A DNA stretch of 64,000 nucleotides from Cryomorphaceae bacterium (lineage in GTDB: Bacteria > Bacteroidota > Bacteroidia > Flavobacteriales > Schleiferiaceae), in contig JAJTFK010000005.1 of the NCBI GenBank assembly GCA_021298655.1, forward strand, positions 1 to 64,000. The letters run 5' to 3'. Both the position numbers and the translations under genes were made by a program. The notes under the pieces were generated by a model, which did no database searches, was not told the DNA's origin, and worked only from the letters and a program-made list of their open reading frames with translations. Position 1 is the stretch's first letter; the number at the start of each line of letters is the position of its first letter. Shown piece by piece: positions 1 through 7,058 of the stretch.

Positions 1-20
1 TGATTTATAAATGCTTATGT

Positions 21-380
21 TCAACCATCGGTGTTCCGCAGCACCTTGCCTAGCGCCTTGCCCTTGGCCAATTCGTCGACCAATTTATCGAGGTAGCGCA
101 CCTTTTGCGAGAGCGGATTTTCGATTTCTTCGACGCGCCAGCCGCAGATTACGCCTTTGATAAGGGAAGCGTTGGGGTTAAGTTGGACGGAATCAAAGAT
201 TTGCGCAAAGGTCCATTTCGCGTCGATCCAGGATTGGATGCGTTCGCGGCTGGATTGCGTAAGCCAAGCGAGCGCTTCGAGGTAGTGGTCGGGGTTAACG
301 TCCTTTCGCTCCAGTTTGGCGAGGTAGTGCGGATGCACCGAGGCTAAGGTCATGCGCGCAATGCGCTCGTCGGTAGTCAT
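21..380 (-). CDS. DUF2200 family protein
   Basis: This is a small cytosolic protein of about 119 residues whose sequence matches the DUF2200 family. Recognisable stretches are MTLASVHPHYLAK near the N-terminus, NPNASLIKGVICG in the middle, and VEEIENPLSQKVRYLDKLVDELAKG towards the C-terminus (the last is described, not a known catalytic motif). No biochemical role is established for the family. The frame is open further upstream to 446, but those 22 extra codons run through a perfect terminator hairpin at 412-437, so I start at the ATG at 378-380 (MTTDERIARM). The gene lies at the window edge in a lower-GC stretch and no clear promoter is visible. Family assignment is from memory of the family pattern. 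Confidence 0.8.
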   Translation of the reverse strand: MTTDERIARMTLASVHPHYLAKLERKDVNPDHYLEALAWLTQSSRERIQSWIDAKWTFAQIFDSVQLNPNASLIKGVICGWRVEEIENPLSQKVRYLDKLVDELAKGKALGKVLRNTDG

Positions 381-408
381 GCCGCAAGGTGCTAAATAGT
401 GCGGAATT

Positions 409-437
409 AAAAAACCCAGGCCGTTGGGCCTGGGTTT
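409..437 (-). terminator. Rho-independent terminator, minus strand
   Basis: An 11-bp perfect stem (412-422 with 427-437, arm AAACCCAGGCC) with loop GTTG is followed on the minus strand by six T (414-409). It ends a transcript that comes from beyond 440, where no convincing gene is visible; see the structured RNA candidate at 442-484. Confidence 0.85.
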
Positions 438-484
438 GGTTTTCAAGTAGACATTCTTGAGAGGAGGTCGAACTCATACTTGAA
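409..484 (-). ncRNA. Candidate structured small RNA with anti-SD-like loop
   Basis: Just upstream (minus strand) of the terminator is an imperfect hairpin. An 8-bp outer stem TACTTGAA/TTCAAGTA (477-484 with 442-449) carries an inner 4-bp stem (473-476 with 458-461), an 8-nt one-sided bulge (450-457) and a loop (462-472) that reads UUCGACCUCCU in the minus transcript. CCUCC is complementary to a Shine-Dalgarno sequence. A hairpin followed by a terminator, with no convincing ORF, is the usual look of a bacterial sRNA 3' end. The 5' end is not defined; the best promoter-like match (TAGCTTTC, 570-563) is weak. This is a structural inference only. Confidence 0.4.
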
Positions 485-896
485 TCCCATTGCTGGTTAC
501 CCGTCAAGTCTTGAATCTAAATAGTGGGACAAGTTTCGGCAAATACTGTTTGATTGCCCCAAGAAAGCTATAACCTTCCTTTTTAGTGTTTTCGACTTTC
601 GGGGGGAATACAATTTGATTCGCAGGCGGATTTATTAAGAAACTTCCTATTTCTGCTAAACTGCCTTTGTTCGGTGGTCGCTGAATCGAGCGTCTGGTCT
701 CTCGTCATATTGGCTCTATTTATTATTTATTGGGGAGGTGCATAGAACTAGGAATATCAAGATGTTTTATTATCGTTTATGGCTTATGAACCTGCCAATG
801 TTTATAAGTATTGGTGGCACTGTTTTTCGGATAAAATGGAAGTTCTACTTTACCCACGGTTAACGTAACCACTTTAGTAACTTAATTTCCCATAGT
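485..896. other. AT-rich non-coding stretch
   Basis: About 410 bases without a supported gene. Base composition is clearly AT-richer than the GC-rich core genes that follow. ORFs overlapping it are short and show no recognisable protein features. I see no tRNA, no insertion-sequence ends and no clear TAnnTTTG promoter here. Confidence 0.6.
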
Positions 897-1367
897 ATGA
901 AAAAAGTAATATTTACTACAATTTTTGCCTGTATAGCTTTGTCTTCAGTAGAAGTCAATGCGCAAACAGCTAAGGGCGATGTCTGGCTTGGAGGCTCCTC
1001 TAATTTAGGGTTGACCTTCACTCCAGATTTTACAATAAGTACCTCTTTTACTGCTGATTATTTTTTGATGGACCGCCTTTCGGTGGGTGCACAAGTATAC
1101 GTTGGTGTTATGCCACAACAAACGTATGTTGGCTTGAATCCAAGGGTTCAATACTTCATTACCAAGGCGATTTATGCTAATTTGGATGCCAATGTTTTAC
1201 AGGTTAATCCAGGTGGAACATCGGTTGACTTGCATAGCTTAAATGCAGGAGTTGGGTACTGGTATTCCTTGAGCGAGAATGTGGTGGTTTCGCCGATGCT
1301 CCAATTGAATGACCTAAGCGGTGATTTAGGAATCGGTACCGTGGTTAGTTTTCAAGTGAAACTATAA
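897..1367 (+). CDS. Small outer-membrane beta-barrel protein
   Basis: A 156-residue exported protein. Residues 1-22 form a Sec signal peptide (MKKVIFTTIFACIALSSVEVNA, cut expected after NA|QT). The rest alternates polar and hydrophobic/aromatic residues (for example FTADYFLMDRLSVGAQVYVGV) and ends in a hydrophobic strand, as in small eight-stranded OmpA/OmpW-like barrels. No ligand or enzymatic motif is visible and I do not recognise a named family. It is monocistronic, preceded by 400 bases of AT-rich DNA and followed by a strong terminator. Codon use is AT-rich compared with the neighbouring core genes, which suggests recent acquisition. Confidence 0.75.
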   Translation: MKKVIFTTIFACIALSSVEVNAQTAKGDVWLGGSSNLGLTFTPDFTISTSFTADYFLMDRLSVGAQVYVGVMPQQTYVGLNPRVQYFITKAIYANLDANVLQVNPGGTSVDLHSLNAGVGYWYSLSENVVVSPMLQLNDLSGDLGIGTVVSFQVKL

Positions 1368-1387
1368 TTTAAAAAATTACTTGATTG

Positions 1388-1413
1388 AAGGCCTGCTTTG
1401 CAGGCCTTTTTTT
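1388..1413 (+). terminator. Rho-independent terminator after barrel protein
   Basis: A 9-bp perfect stem AAGGCCTGC/GCAGGCCTT (1388-1396 with 1400-1408) with a TTT loop is followed by a T run to 1413. It closes the barrel-protein gene at 897-1367. Confidence 0.9.
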
Positions 1414-1497
1414 GTTAAAAAACTGGATCGAGCAAACCCAGCGCGCTCAGGGTAGGGGATTTTTTGCTGCCTTCGTGAGCGAGCTCCCAGGCTCCAT

Positions 1498-1530
1498 AAA
1501 AAAATCCCAAGGACCGAAGTCCTTGGGATT
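1498..1530 (-). terminator. Rho-independent terminator of tRNA-fMet
   Basis: A 12-bp perfect stem (1503-1514 with 1519-1530, arm AATCCCAAGGAC) with loop CGAA is followed on the minus strand by seven T (1504-1498). It sits six bases past the 3' end of the tRNA gene. Confidence 0.9.
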
Positions 1531-1536
1531 GCCTAG

Positions 1537-1609
1537 TAGCGGGGGCCGGACTCGAACCGACGGCCTTCGGGTTATGAGCCCGACGAGCTACCAACTGCTC
1601 CACCCCGCG
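1537..1609 (-). tRNA. tRNA-fMet (CAT), initiator
   Basis: A 73-nt cloverleaf with anticodon CAT in loop CTCATAA. Two initiator hallmarks are visible: the first pair is a C1-U72 mismatch (5' CGCGGGG against 3' CCCCGCT), and the anticodon stem ends in three G-C pairs (GGG/CCC). The T arm has GGTTCGAGTCC. CCA is not encoded (the genome reads CTA after the acceptor stem), so it is added after transcription. It has its own promoter (1620-1627) and terminator, and is divergent from era. Confidence 0.95.
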
Positions 1610-1619
1610 ATATGGACGG

Positions 1620-1650
1620 CGAAGATACGACAAAACATAAAAACCCACAA
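1620..1650 (-). promoter_or_regulatory. Promoter of tRNA-fMet
   Basis: The minus-strand -7 box is TATCTTCG (1620-1627), 10 nt before the mature tRNA 5' end. A TTG at 1648-1650 lies 20 nt upstream, matching the Bacteroidota TTG-N19/20-TAnnTTTG layout with C in place of the third T. Confidence 0.65.
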
Positions 1651-1677
1651 CTCTCGCGGGGTTCCGCATAAAAGCCC

Positions 1678-1685
1678 GACCTTTG
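1678..1685 (+). promoter_or_regulatory. -7 box of era
   Basis: GACCTTTG is one base from TAnnTTTG and ends 5 nt before the era ATG, so the transcript would be leaderless or nearly so. Confidence 0.5.
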
Positions 1686-1690
1686 CAGCC

Positions 1691-2584
1691 ATGTCAAAAC
1701 CCCACAAGTCCGGATTTGTAAACCTCATCGGCCACCCCAACGTGGGCAAGTCGACGCTGGCCAACGCCCTAGTGGGGGAGCGTCTGAGCATCATTACGCC
1801 CAAGGCCCAAACCACGCGCCACCGAATTTTTGGCATCCTGAACGGCGAAAACGAGCAGTGCGACTACCAGGTCGTGTTCTCGGATACCCCGGGTGTGCTG
1901 GATCCGGCCTACGAGCTGCAGGAGCGCATGCTGGACGCCGTGCGCGAGGCACTCAAGGACGCCGACGTGTTTTTGTACGTGGTGGAACTGGGTGAAGGTC
2001 CGCTCAAAAATGAAGGCTTGTTTAAGCATTTAGAAACGACGAATACGCCGGTGTTGGTGCTGCTCAACAAGATTGACCTCAAGGATCAAGCGATGCTGGA
2101 GGCCGAAGCCGTGAAGTGGCAGGAGCGCCTTCCGAAGGCCGAAGTGATTCCAATCAGTGCGCTCAACCGATTCAACTTGGACTACCTGATGGGGCGGATT
2201 CTGGATCTCATTCCCGAGGGGCCGGCCTATTTTGAAAAGGACCAGCTCACGGACCGCAGCGAGCGATTCGTGGCCTCAGAGATCATTCGCGAGCAGATTT
2301 TGATGCGCTACCAGAAAGAGGTTCCGTATTCGGTGGAGGTTGCGATTGACACCTTTGAGGAGGGCGAAGACATCCACAAGATTCGGGCGGTGCTGTATGT
2401 GGCGCGCGAGTCCCAAAAGGGCATCATCATTGGGCACAAGGGCGCAGCCATCAAGGCAGTCGGCATCGGGGCCCGCAAGGCCATGGAAGCCTTTTTTCAG
2501 CGCCAGGTTCACCTGGAGCTTTTTGTGAAAGTTCAGGCGGACTGGCGCGACAACGCCCGCTCGCTCAAGCAATTCGGATACTAG
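1691..2584 (+). CDS. era: GTPase Era
   Basis: A 297-residue ribosome-biogenesis GTPase that binds the 3' end of 16S rRNA during 30S maturation. The G1 loop GHPNVGKST is at residues 14-22, switch I TTRHRI follows at about 42, G3 is DTPG and G4 is NKID. The C-terminal KH RNA-binding domain shows GIIIGHKGAAIKAVG. The length is typical. The frame is open far upstream through the tRNA region, but the Era N-terminus (MSKPHKSGFVNLIG) and the -7 box fix the start at 1691. The der start codon lies two bases after the stop, so the two form an operon. Confidence 0.97.
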   Translation: MSKPHKSGFVNLIGHPNVGKSTLANALVGERLSIITPKAQTTRHRIFGILNGENEQCDYQVVFSDTPGVLDPAYELQERMLDAVREALKDADVFLYVVELGEGPLKNEGLFKHLETTNTPVLVLLNKIDLKDQAMLEAEAVKWQERLPKAEVIPISALNRFNLDYLMGRILDLIPEGPAYFEKDQLTDRSERFVASEIIREQILMRYQKEVPYSVEVAIDTFEEGEDIHKIRAVLYVARESQKGIIIGHKGAAIKAVGIGARKAMEAFFQRQVHLELFVKVQADWRDNARSLKQFGY

Positions 2585-2585
2585 T

Positions 2586-3911
2586 ATGAGGTCATTAATC
2601 GCCATTGTTGGCCGCCCCAATGTGGGAAAGTCCACGTTTTTTAACCGCCTCGTGCAAAAGCGCGAAGCCATTGTCGACTCGGTGGCCGGCGTTACGCGCG
2701 ACCGCCACTACGGCAGCGCGGAGTGGGGCGGAAGGGTATTTAGCCTGGTCGACACCGGCGGCTGGGTCGAAGGCTCTGACGACGTATTTGAGGGCGAAAT
2801 CCGCCGCCAGGTAAAGGCCGCGCTCGACGAGTGCCACGCCGTGCTGTTTTTGGTGGATGCCGAAGACGGCCTTACGCCCGACGACGAAGAAATTGCGCAA
2901 CTCCTGCGCCGCCAAAAAAAGCCCGTGCTGCTGGTGGCCAACAAGGTCGACAACCACGCCCGGTCCACGCAGGCCGCGGAGTTTTACGGGTTGGGCTTTG
3001 GTGAGCCCTACGCCCTGAGCTCGGTAAACGGCAGCGGAACCGGCGAACTGCTGGACCAGTTGATCACGCTGCTTCCGCCCGCAGCGGATGACGAGGGCAA
3101 CGAGCTCGACCCCTGGGAAGGCTTGCCCCGCCTGGCCATTGTTGGCCGCCCCAACGTGGGCAAGTCGTCGATCACCAACGCCCTGTTTGAGGAAGAGGTC
3201 AGCATCGTCACCGACATCGCCGGCACCACCCGCGATACCGTAAACCAGCGCTTTGCGAAGTTTGGTATGGAGTTCGTGCTGCTCGACACGGCCGGACTGC
3301 GCAAAAAGGTCAAGGTGCACGAGGACCTCGAGTTCTACAGCAACATGCGCACGCTGCGCACGATCGAGGATTCCGACGTGTGTATTTTGGTGATTGATGC
3401 GACCCAAGGAATTGAAGCCCAGGATCTTGCGATTATCAGCGTGATCCATAAAAACCGCAAGGGCCTCGTGGTCGTGGTCAACAAGTGGGACCTTGTCGAA
3501 AAGCAGACCCAGACGTTGGAAGAGTACAAGGCCGTGGTGAAGAAGCGCTTGCAACCGTTTAACGACGTGCCCATTATTTTCACTTCGGCGGTGACCAAGC
3601 AGCGCGTACTCAAGGCCATTGAAGAGGCGATGGAAGTCTACCGCCGCCGTTCCACGCGGATTTCAAAAACCGATTTGAACGACCGCCTGCTTTCCATGGT
3701 GAAGCACCAGCCGCCGCCCATTTACAAGGGCAAGGAAATCAAAATCAAGTTCATTACGCAGCTGCCAACCAAGTACCCGCAGTTTGTCTTTTTCTGCAAC
3801 CTTCCGCAGTACGTCAAAGACAGCTACTCGCGCTTTGTTGAGAACCAGATGCGCCAGATGTACGACTTGAGCGGCGTACCGATTGACCTCTTCTGGCGGA
3901 AGAGTTCATAA
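2586..3911 (+). CDS. der: GTPase Der (EngA)
   Basis: A 441-residue double GTPase needed for 50S subunit assembly. Two tandem G domains are visible, with GRPNVGKST at residues 9-17 and GRPNVGKSS near residue 187, each with DTxG (DTGG, DTAG) and NKxD (NKVD, NKWD) motifs. A C-terminal KH-like domain follows. The length is normal for the family. It starts two bases after era, so it is co-transcribed. Its 3' end overlaps the convergent yoeB toxin gene by 6 bp, with no terminator visible between them. Confidence 0.97.
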   Translation: MRSLIAIVGRPNVGKSTFFNRLVQKREAIVDSVAGVTRDRHYGSAEWGGRVFSLVDTGGWVEGSDDVFEGEIRRQVKAALDECHAVLFLVDAEDGLTPDDEEIAQLLRRQKKPVLLVANKVDNHARSTQAAEFYGLGFGEPYALSSVNGSGTGELLDQLITLLPPAADDEGNELDPWEGLPRLAIVGRPNVGKSSITNALFEEEVSIVTDIAGTTRDTVNQRFAKFGMEFVLLDTAGLRKKVKVHEDLEFYSNMRTLRTIEDSDVCILVIDATQGIEAQDLAIISVIHKNRKGLVVVVNKWDLVEKQTQTLEEYKAVVKKRLQPFNDVPIIFTSAVTKQRVLKAIEEAMEVYRRRSTRISKTDLNDRLLSMVKHQPPPIYKGKEIKIKFITQLPTKYPQFVFFCNLPQYVKDSYSRFVENQMRQMYDLSGVPIDLFWRKSS

Positions 3912-4166
3912 ATAGTGGCCTTTGAGGCTAAAGATCCACACGGTGGATTCGTCAAATCGGTAAACCAATCGATGCTCGAGGTTAATTCGACGGGACCAGT
4001 ATCCTTTGAGCTGGTGCTTGAGTGCCTCTGGCTTTCCGATGCCAGAAGTTGGTGTGCGTTGTATAGCGTGAATTAAATCGTGGACTCGTTGGGTCGATGT
4101 TGCGTTCGTGCCAATAAGCGCAAAAAGTTCATCCATCGCCCTCGGTGTGAAGACGACCGACCTCAT
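3906..4166 (-). CDS. yoeB: Toxin YoeB (Txe/YoeB family mRNA interferase)
   Basis: An 86-residue RelE-fold toxin that cleaves mRNA at the ribosomal A site. The family core GYWSRRINLEHRLVYRF is near residues 55-71. A glutamate in GKPEAL, the Arg in EHRLVYRF and the His in KGHYL at the C-terminus correspond to the catalytic Glu46, Arg65 and His83 of E. coli YoeB, so the toxin looks intact. Its ATG overlaps the antitoxin stop (TAATG). The pair sits between the core genes der and gldA-like in a locally AT-richer segment, which suggests acquisition. Confidence 0.93.
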   Translation of the reverse strand: MRSVVFTPRAMDELFALIGTNATSTQRVHDLIHAIQRTPTSGIGKPEALKHQLKGYWSRRINLEHRLVYRFDESTVWIFSLKGHYL

Positions 4167-4378
4167 TACTCCATAGCAATACCCCGGCCTCGAGCCAGTT
4201 CCAGTTCACCTTGGAGCACATCAATGGCTAGCCTTAAGTCGTTGTATTCCTTGATGGACATAAGCACAGCTCCGCTTCCTTTTGAACGTTTGATGACCAC
4301 GAGTTCATTATCGTGTTCCACCTTGTCCAATAGGGATTTAAGATCTGAGCGCAGCTCGGAATAGTTAACCGCAACCAT
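4166..4378 (-). CDS. yefM: Antitoxin YefM (Phd/YefM family)
   Basis: A 70-residue antitoxin that binds YoeB and represses the operon. The N-terminal DNA-binding part reads VAVNYSELRSDLKSLLDKV and is followed by the family pattern AVLMSIKEYNDL. The frame is open to an ATG at 4429, but the 17 extra codons are unlike the family and run through a perfect operator-like palindrome (4384-4401), so I start at 4378 (MVAVNYSELR). The stop overlaps the toxin start, giving coupled translation. The start choice is inference. Confidence 0.88.
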   Translation of the reverse strand: MVAVNYSELRSDLKSLLDKVEHDNELVVIKRSKGSGAVLMSIKEYNDLRLAIDVLQGELELARGRGIAME

Positions 4379-4383
4379 ATTCA

Positions 4384-4401
4384 CGTACGTATTTACGTAC
4401 G
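4384..4401. promoter_or_regulatory. Palindromic operator candidate of yefM-yoeB
   Basis: CGTACGTATTTACGTACG is a perfect 18-bp palindrome with 8-bp arms, ending 5 nt before the chosen yefM start. TAAATTCG, a near match to the -7 box, lies immediately upstream at 4402-4409. The position fits an autoregulatory Phd/YefM operator. Confidence 0.6.
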
Positions 4402-4494
4402 AATTTAGGGAAAATTCAATGTTGTTCATGCCCGAAAGCTCGAATTAATTCTTCGAGCACAGCCGTGGTTAAATGGATGTTCGGGGATGCCGAC

Positions 4495-5190
4495 TTACTT
4501 AGTCGCCTTGCGGAAGGCCTCTTCGAGGTCTTCTTTACCCGGTCCAAAGGTGCCGATGGATGCTTCGCGCACCAGCTGTCCGCGGCGGATGAAGCCGACC
4601 ACGTCGCACATGGCCTGAACTTCCTGCATCACGTGGGTGCTGAGGATGACGGTTTTGTCGTGGCCTACCCGGCGGATGAGCTGGCGAATTTCCACCAACT
4701 GGTTCGGGTCGAGGCCGGTGGTGGGCTCGTCGAGAATCAGCACTTTGGGGTCGTGAATCAGGGCTGCGGCCAGGCCGACCCGCTGGCGGTAGCCCTTGGA
4801 GAGTTCGCCGATGCGCTTGTGGCGCTCGGGCGTGAGGCCTACGTCGGCGATAAGGTTTTCGGCGCGGTCGCGCGGAACCTGGTACAGGTCCGCCACGTAG
4901 TGCAGGTATTCCGTTACGTACAGGTCGGGGTAGAGCGGATTGTGCTCGGGCAGGTAACCCACCTGCTGGCGCACGGCCAGGCTGTCGGTGGCGCAATCGA
5001 GTCCGCACACCTGGGCAGCGCCCTCGTCGGCCGGAATGAGTCCGCACAAAATTTTCATGAAGGTGGACTTGCCGGCCCCGTTGGGACCGAGAAGGCCGTA
5101 AATCTGGCCGGGCTGGGCGTGGAGCGAAAATCCGTCGAGCGCATTTTGGCGCCCGTAGGTCTTGCGAAGGTTTTCGGCGGCAATCGACAT
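4495..5190 (-). CDS. gldA: GldA-like ABC transporter ATP-binding protein
   Basis: A 231-residue cytosolic ATPase with Walker A GPNGAGKST, Q-loop region, signature LSKGYRQRV, Walker B VLILDEPT and switch His in LSTHVMQEV. The stretch VGYLPEHNPLYPDLYV is characteristic of GldA, the ATPase of the GldAFG transporter of gliding Bacteroidota. It is about 65 residues shorter than the F. johnsoniae GldA I remember, lacking the C-terminal region, and no gldF or gldG permease lies nearby. The frame is open upstream into rsgA antisense; the start at 5190 (MSIAAENLRKTYG) is set by the ABC-domain N-terminus. It diverges from rsgA across a 49-bp gap. Confidence 0.85.
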   Translation of the reverse strand: MSIAAENLRKTYGRQNALDGFSLHAQPGQIYGLLGPNGAGKSTFMKILCGLIPADEGAAQVCGLDCATDSLAVRQQVGYLPEHNPLYPDLYVTEYLHYVADLYQVPRDRAENLIADVGLTPERHKRIGELSKGYRQRVGLAAALIHDPKVLILDEPTTGLDPNQLVEIRQLIRRVGHDKTVILSTHVMQEVQAMCDVVGFIRRGQLVREASIGTFGPGKEDLEEAFRKATK

Positions 5191-5209
5191 GGCGAAGAGT
5201 AACGAAGGC

Positions 5210-5217
5210 CGAAGGTA
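5210..5217 (-). promoter_or_regulatory. -7 box candidate of gldA-like gene
   Basis: Minus-strand TACCTTCG, 19 nt upstream of the start codon, lies back to back with the rsgA box. Confidence 0.4.
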
Positions 5218-5223
5218 AGCCGA

Positions 5224-5231
5224 TATCTTTG
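5224..5231 (+). promoter_or_regulatory. -7 box of rsgA operon
   Basis: TATCTTTG matches TAnnTTTG exactly and ends 8 nt before the rsgA ATG. Confidence 0.6.
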
Positions 5232-5239
5232 GTGTTCCG

Positions 5240-6202
5240 ATGGAAGCCCTCGTCCTAAAATCAACCGGAAGCTGGTACCGCCTGCAGTTTGCCGACGGAA
5301 CCCAGGCCGACGCCCGCTTGCGCGGTGCGCTTCGGCTTGCGGGGAGCCGCGCGACCAACCCGGTTGCGGTGGGGGACCGCGTGGAGGCCGATCCCGAATC
5401 GGAGGGGCGCTGGGCCATCACCTCGGTGCACGAACGCCGCAACCACCTGGTGCGCAAGTCGGTTAACCTGTCGCGCAAGTCCCAGGTGATCGCTGCCAAC
5501 ATCGACCAAGCGGTGCTGATTGCGACCGTGGCCGAACCCGTCACCCTTTACGGGTTTATGGACCGCTTTTTGGCGACCGCTGAGGCCTACCGAATCCCGA
5601 CCGTAATTGCCTTCAATAAAGTGGACGCGCTCGATGAGGCGGGCGAGGCGGAACTGGCCTACCGCGAGGCAGCCTACGGCCAGGCGGGCTACCGTACCCT
5701 AAGGGTTTCGGCCGAGACGGGCGAGGGGCTGGAGGCCCTTCGCGACGTGCTGCGCGCAAAGGTTTCGCTCTTCAGCGGCCACAGCGGAGTAGGCAAGAGC
5801 AGCCTGGCGAACCGCCTTCAGCCCGGCCTCGACCTGCGCACGGGGGCCATCAGTTCGGCCCACGGTCAGGGCCAGCACACCACCACCTTTGCCGAGATGC
5901 ATCCGCTGGATTTGGGCGGATTCCTCATTGACACCCCAGGAATCCGCGGATTTGGGCTGGTCGACATGGAGCGCGAAGAGATCAGCCATTATTTTCCGGA
6001 GCTGTTTGCGCTGGCGGCCGGCTGCCGGTTCAGCAGCTGCCTGCACGCCGACGAGCCGGGTTGCGCGGTGCGCACGGCCTACGAGGCGAACAAGCTGGCC
6101 CCGACCCGCTACGAAAGCTACCTCAGCATGCTCGCGGGCGAAGACGAAGACGACCCCTACCGCCACGGGGCTTTTAAGGACCTCAAAAGCCGTACGCGAT
6201 GA
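5240..6202 (+). CDS. rsgA: Ribosome small-subunit GTPase RsgA
   Basis: A 320-residue circularly permuted GTPase that checks late 30S maturation. An N-terminal OB-fold is followed by G4 FNKVD, then G1 GHSGVGKSS near residue 180 and G3 DTPG (order G4-G1-G3 is the family hallmark). A C-terminal zinc-binding region shows C-x4-C-x-H-x5-C spacing (GCRFSSCLHADEPGC). The length is typical. It is the first gene of a tight run: its stop overlaps the dtd start (ATGA), and dtd overlaps the next gene the same way. Confidence 0.96.
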   Translation: MEALVLKSTGSWYRLQFADGTQADARLRGALRLAGSRATNPVAVGDRVEADPESEGRWAITSVHERRNHLVRKSVNLSRKSQVIAANIDQAVLIATVAEPVTLYGFMDRFLATAEAYRIPTVIAFNKVDALDEAGEAELAYREAAYGQAGYRTLRVSAETGEGLEALRDVLRAKVSLFSGHSGVGKSSLANRLQPGLDLRTGAISSAHGQGQHTTTFAEMHPLDLGGFLIDTPGIRGFGLVDMEREEISHYFPELFALAAGCRFSSCLHADEPGCAVRTAYEANKLAPTRYESYLSMLAGEDEDDPYRHGAFKDLKSRTR

Positions 6203-6651
6203 GGGTGGTGGTCCAGCGGGTGCTCGAAGCGAGCGTGTCGATTGACGGCAAGCTCCACAGCCGCATCGGGCCGGGCCTGCTCGTGCTGGCCGGCTGGGAA
6301 GAAGCCGATACGTCCGAAGACAACGCCTGGATAGCACAAAAAATCAGTAAAATGCGGCTGTTCCCCGACGCCGAAGGGGTCATGAACCGCTCGGTGGTTG
6401 AGGCCGGCGGGGAGCTCTTGGTGGTCAGCCAGTTTACGCTGCACGCGTCGACCAAGAAGGGCAACCGTCCGAGTTACTTCAAGGCGGCGCACCCGCGGAT
6501 TTCGGTTCCGCTGTACGAAGACTTTCTCGACGTGCTTTGGAACGAGGCCAACCTGCCCGTGAAGTCGGGGGTGTTTGGCGCCGACATGAGGGTTGCGCTG
6601 GTCAACGACGGCCCCGTTACGATTACGATGGATTCTAAAAACAAGGAATGA
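6199..6651 (+). CDS. dtd: D-aminoacyl-tRNA deacylase
   Basis: A 150-residue enzyme that removes D-amino acids mischarged on tRNA. Family signatures are visible: MRVVVQRVLEASVSIDG at the N-terminus, the cross-subunit motif SQFTLHAST near residue 77, and the NDGPVTI motif near the C-terminus (GP motifs contact the D-amino acid). The length is typical. ATGA overlaps with rsgA upstream and the MazG-like gene downstream imply translational coupling in a translation-quality operon. Confidence 0.96.
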   Translation: MRVVVQRVLEASVSIDGKLHSRIGPGLLVLAGWEEADTSEDNAWIAQKISKMRLFPDAEGVMNRSVVEAGGELLVVSQFTLHASTKKGNRPSYFKAAHPRISVPLYEDFLDVLWNEANLPVKSGVFGADMRVALVNDGPVTITMDSKNKE

Positions 6652-6995
6652 TGACGTTTGATGCCAAGTTGCCCGTCGGGGCCCTGCAAGCCGAAGTGGA
6701 TCAGTGGATTGCGGAATTCGGCGTCCGCTACTTCAACGAGTTGACCAACATGGCGCAGCTCAGCGAAGAGGTGGGCGAGGTGGCCCGAATCATTGCGCGC
6801 CGCTACGGAGAACAGTCCGAAAAGGAGTCCGACAAGGCCAAGGACCTCGGCGAAGAGCTGGCGGATGTGCTGTTTGTGACGCTCTGCCTGGCCAACCAAA
6901 CGGGCACGGACTTGCAAGCCGCCTTTGACCGCCGAATGGCCGCCAAGGGTGCGCGCGACCGGGAACGCCACGCCAACAACGCCAAGCTAAAGTAG
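6648..6995 (+). CDS. MazG-like nucleotide pyrophosphohydrolase
   Basis: A 115-residue all-helical protein of the MazG superfamily, which hydrolyses NTPs or dNTPs to the monophosphate. The metal-binding signature ExxE ... ExxD is seen as EEVGEVAR near residue 38 and EELADVLF near residue 68. The single-domain size fits the short MazG-like subgroup rather than the two-domain E. coli MazG. Two consecutive ATG codons are available at the start; I use the first, which overlaps the dtd stop. The exact substrate cannot be read from sequence. Confidence 0.88.
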   Translation: MMTFDAKLPVGALQAEVDQWIAEFGVRYFNELTNMAQLSEEVGEVARIIARRYGEQSEKESDKAKDLGEELADVLFVTLCLANQTGTDLQAAFDRRMAAKGARDRERHANNAKLK

Positions 6996-7027
6996 CCGGT
7001 TAAACAGAACGGCGCGAACTTGGTTTG

Positions 7028-7035
7028 TACCTTTG
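7028..7035 (+). promoter_or_regulatory. -7 box of acyl-CoA dehydrogenase gene
   Basis: TACCTTTG matches the consensus exactly. It lies inside the longest open frame, which argues against the upstream start at 7020 and for the ATG at 7059. Confidence 0.6.
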
Positions 7036-7058
7036 GAACCTACTTCAAAAACCCCTTG

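Noticed and set aside
441-530. tRNA or tmRNA 3' end on the minus strand (GAGTTCGACCTC looks like a T loop)
   Set aside because: The flanking bases do not form a 5-bp T stem and no acceptor stem or CCA fits; the hairpin at 442-484 explains the sequence better.
805-830. Sigma-54 promoter (TGGCACTGTTTTTCGG) before the barrel gene
   Set aside because: The -12 GC is missing at the required distance (CG instead).
2595-3554. Long antisense frame across der, like many long frames opposite other genes
   Set aside because: High GC creates long shadow frames; it has no family features and der is clearly the real gene.
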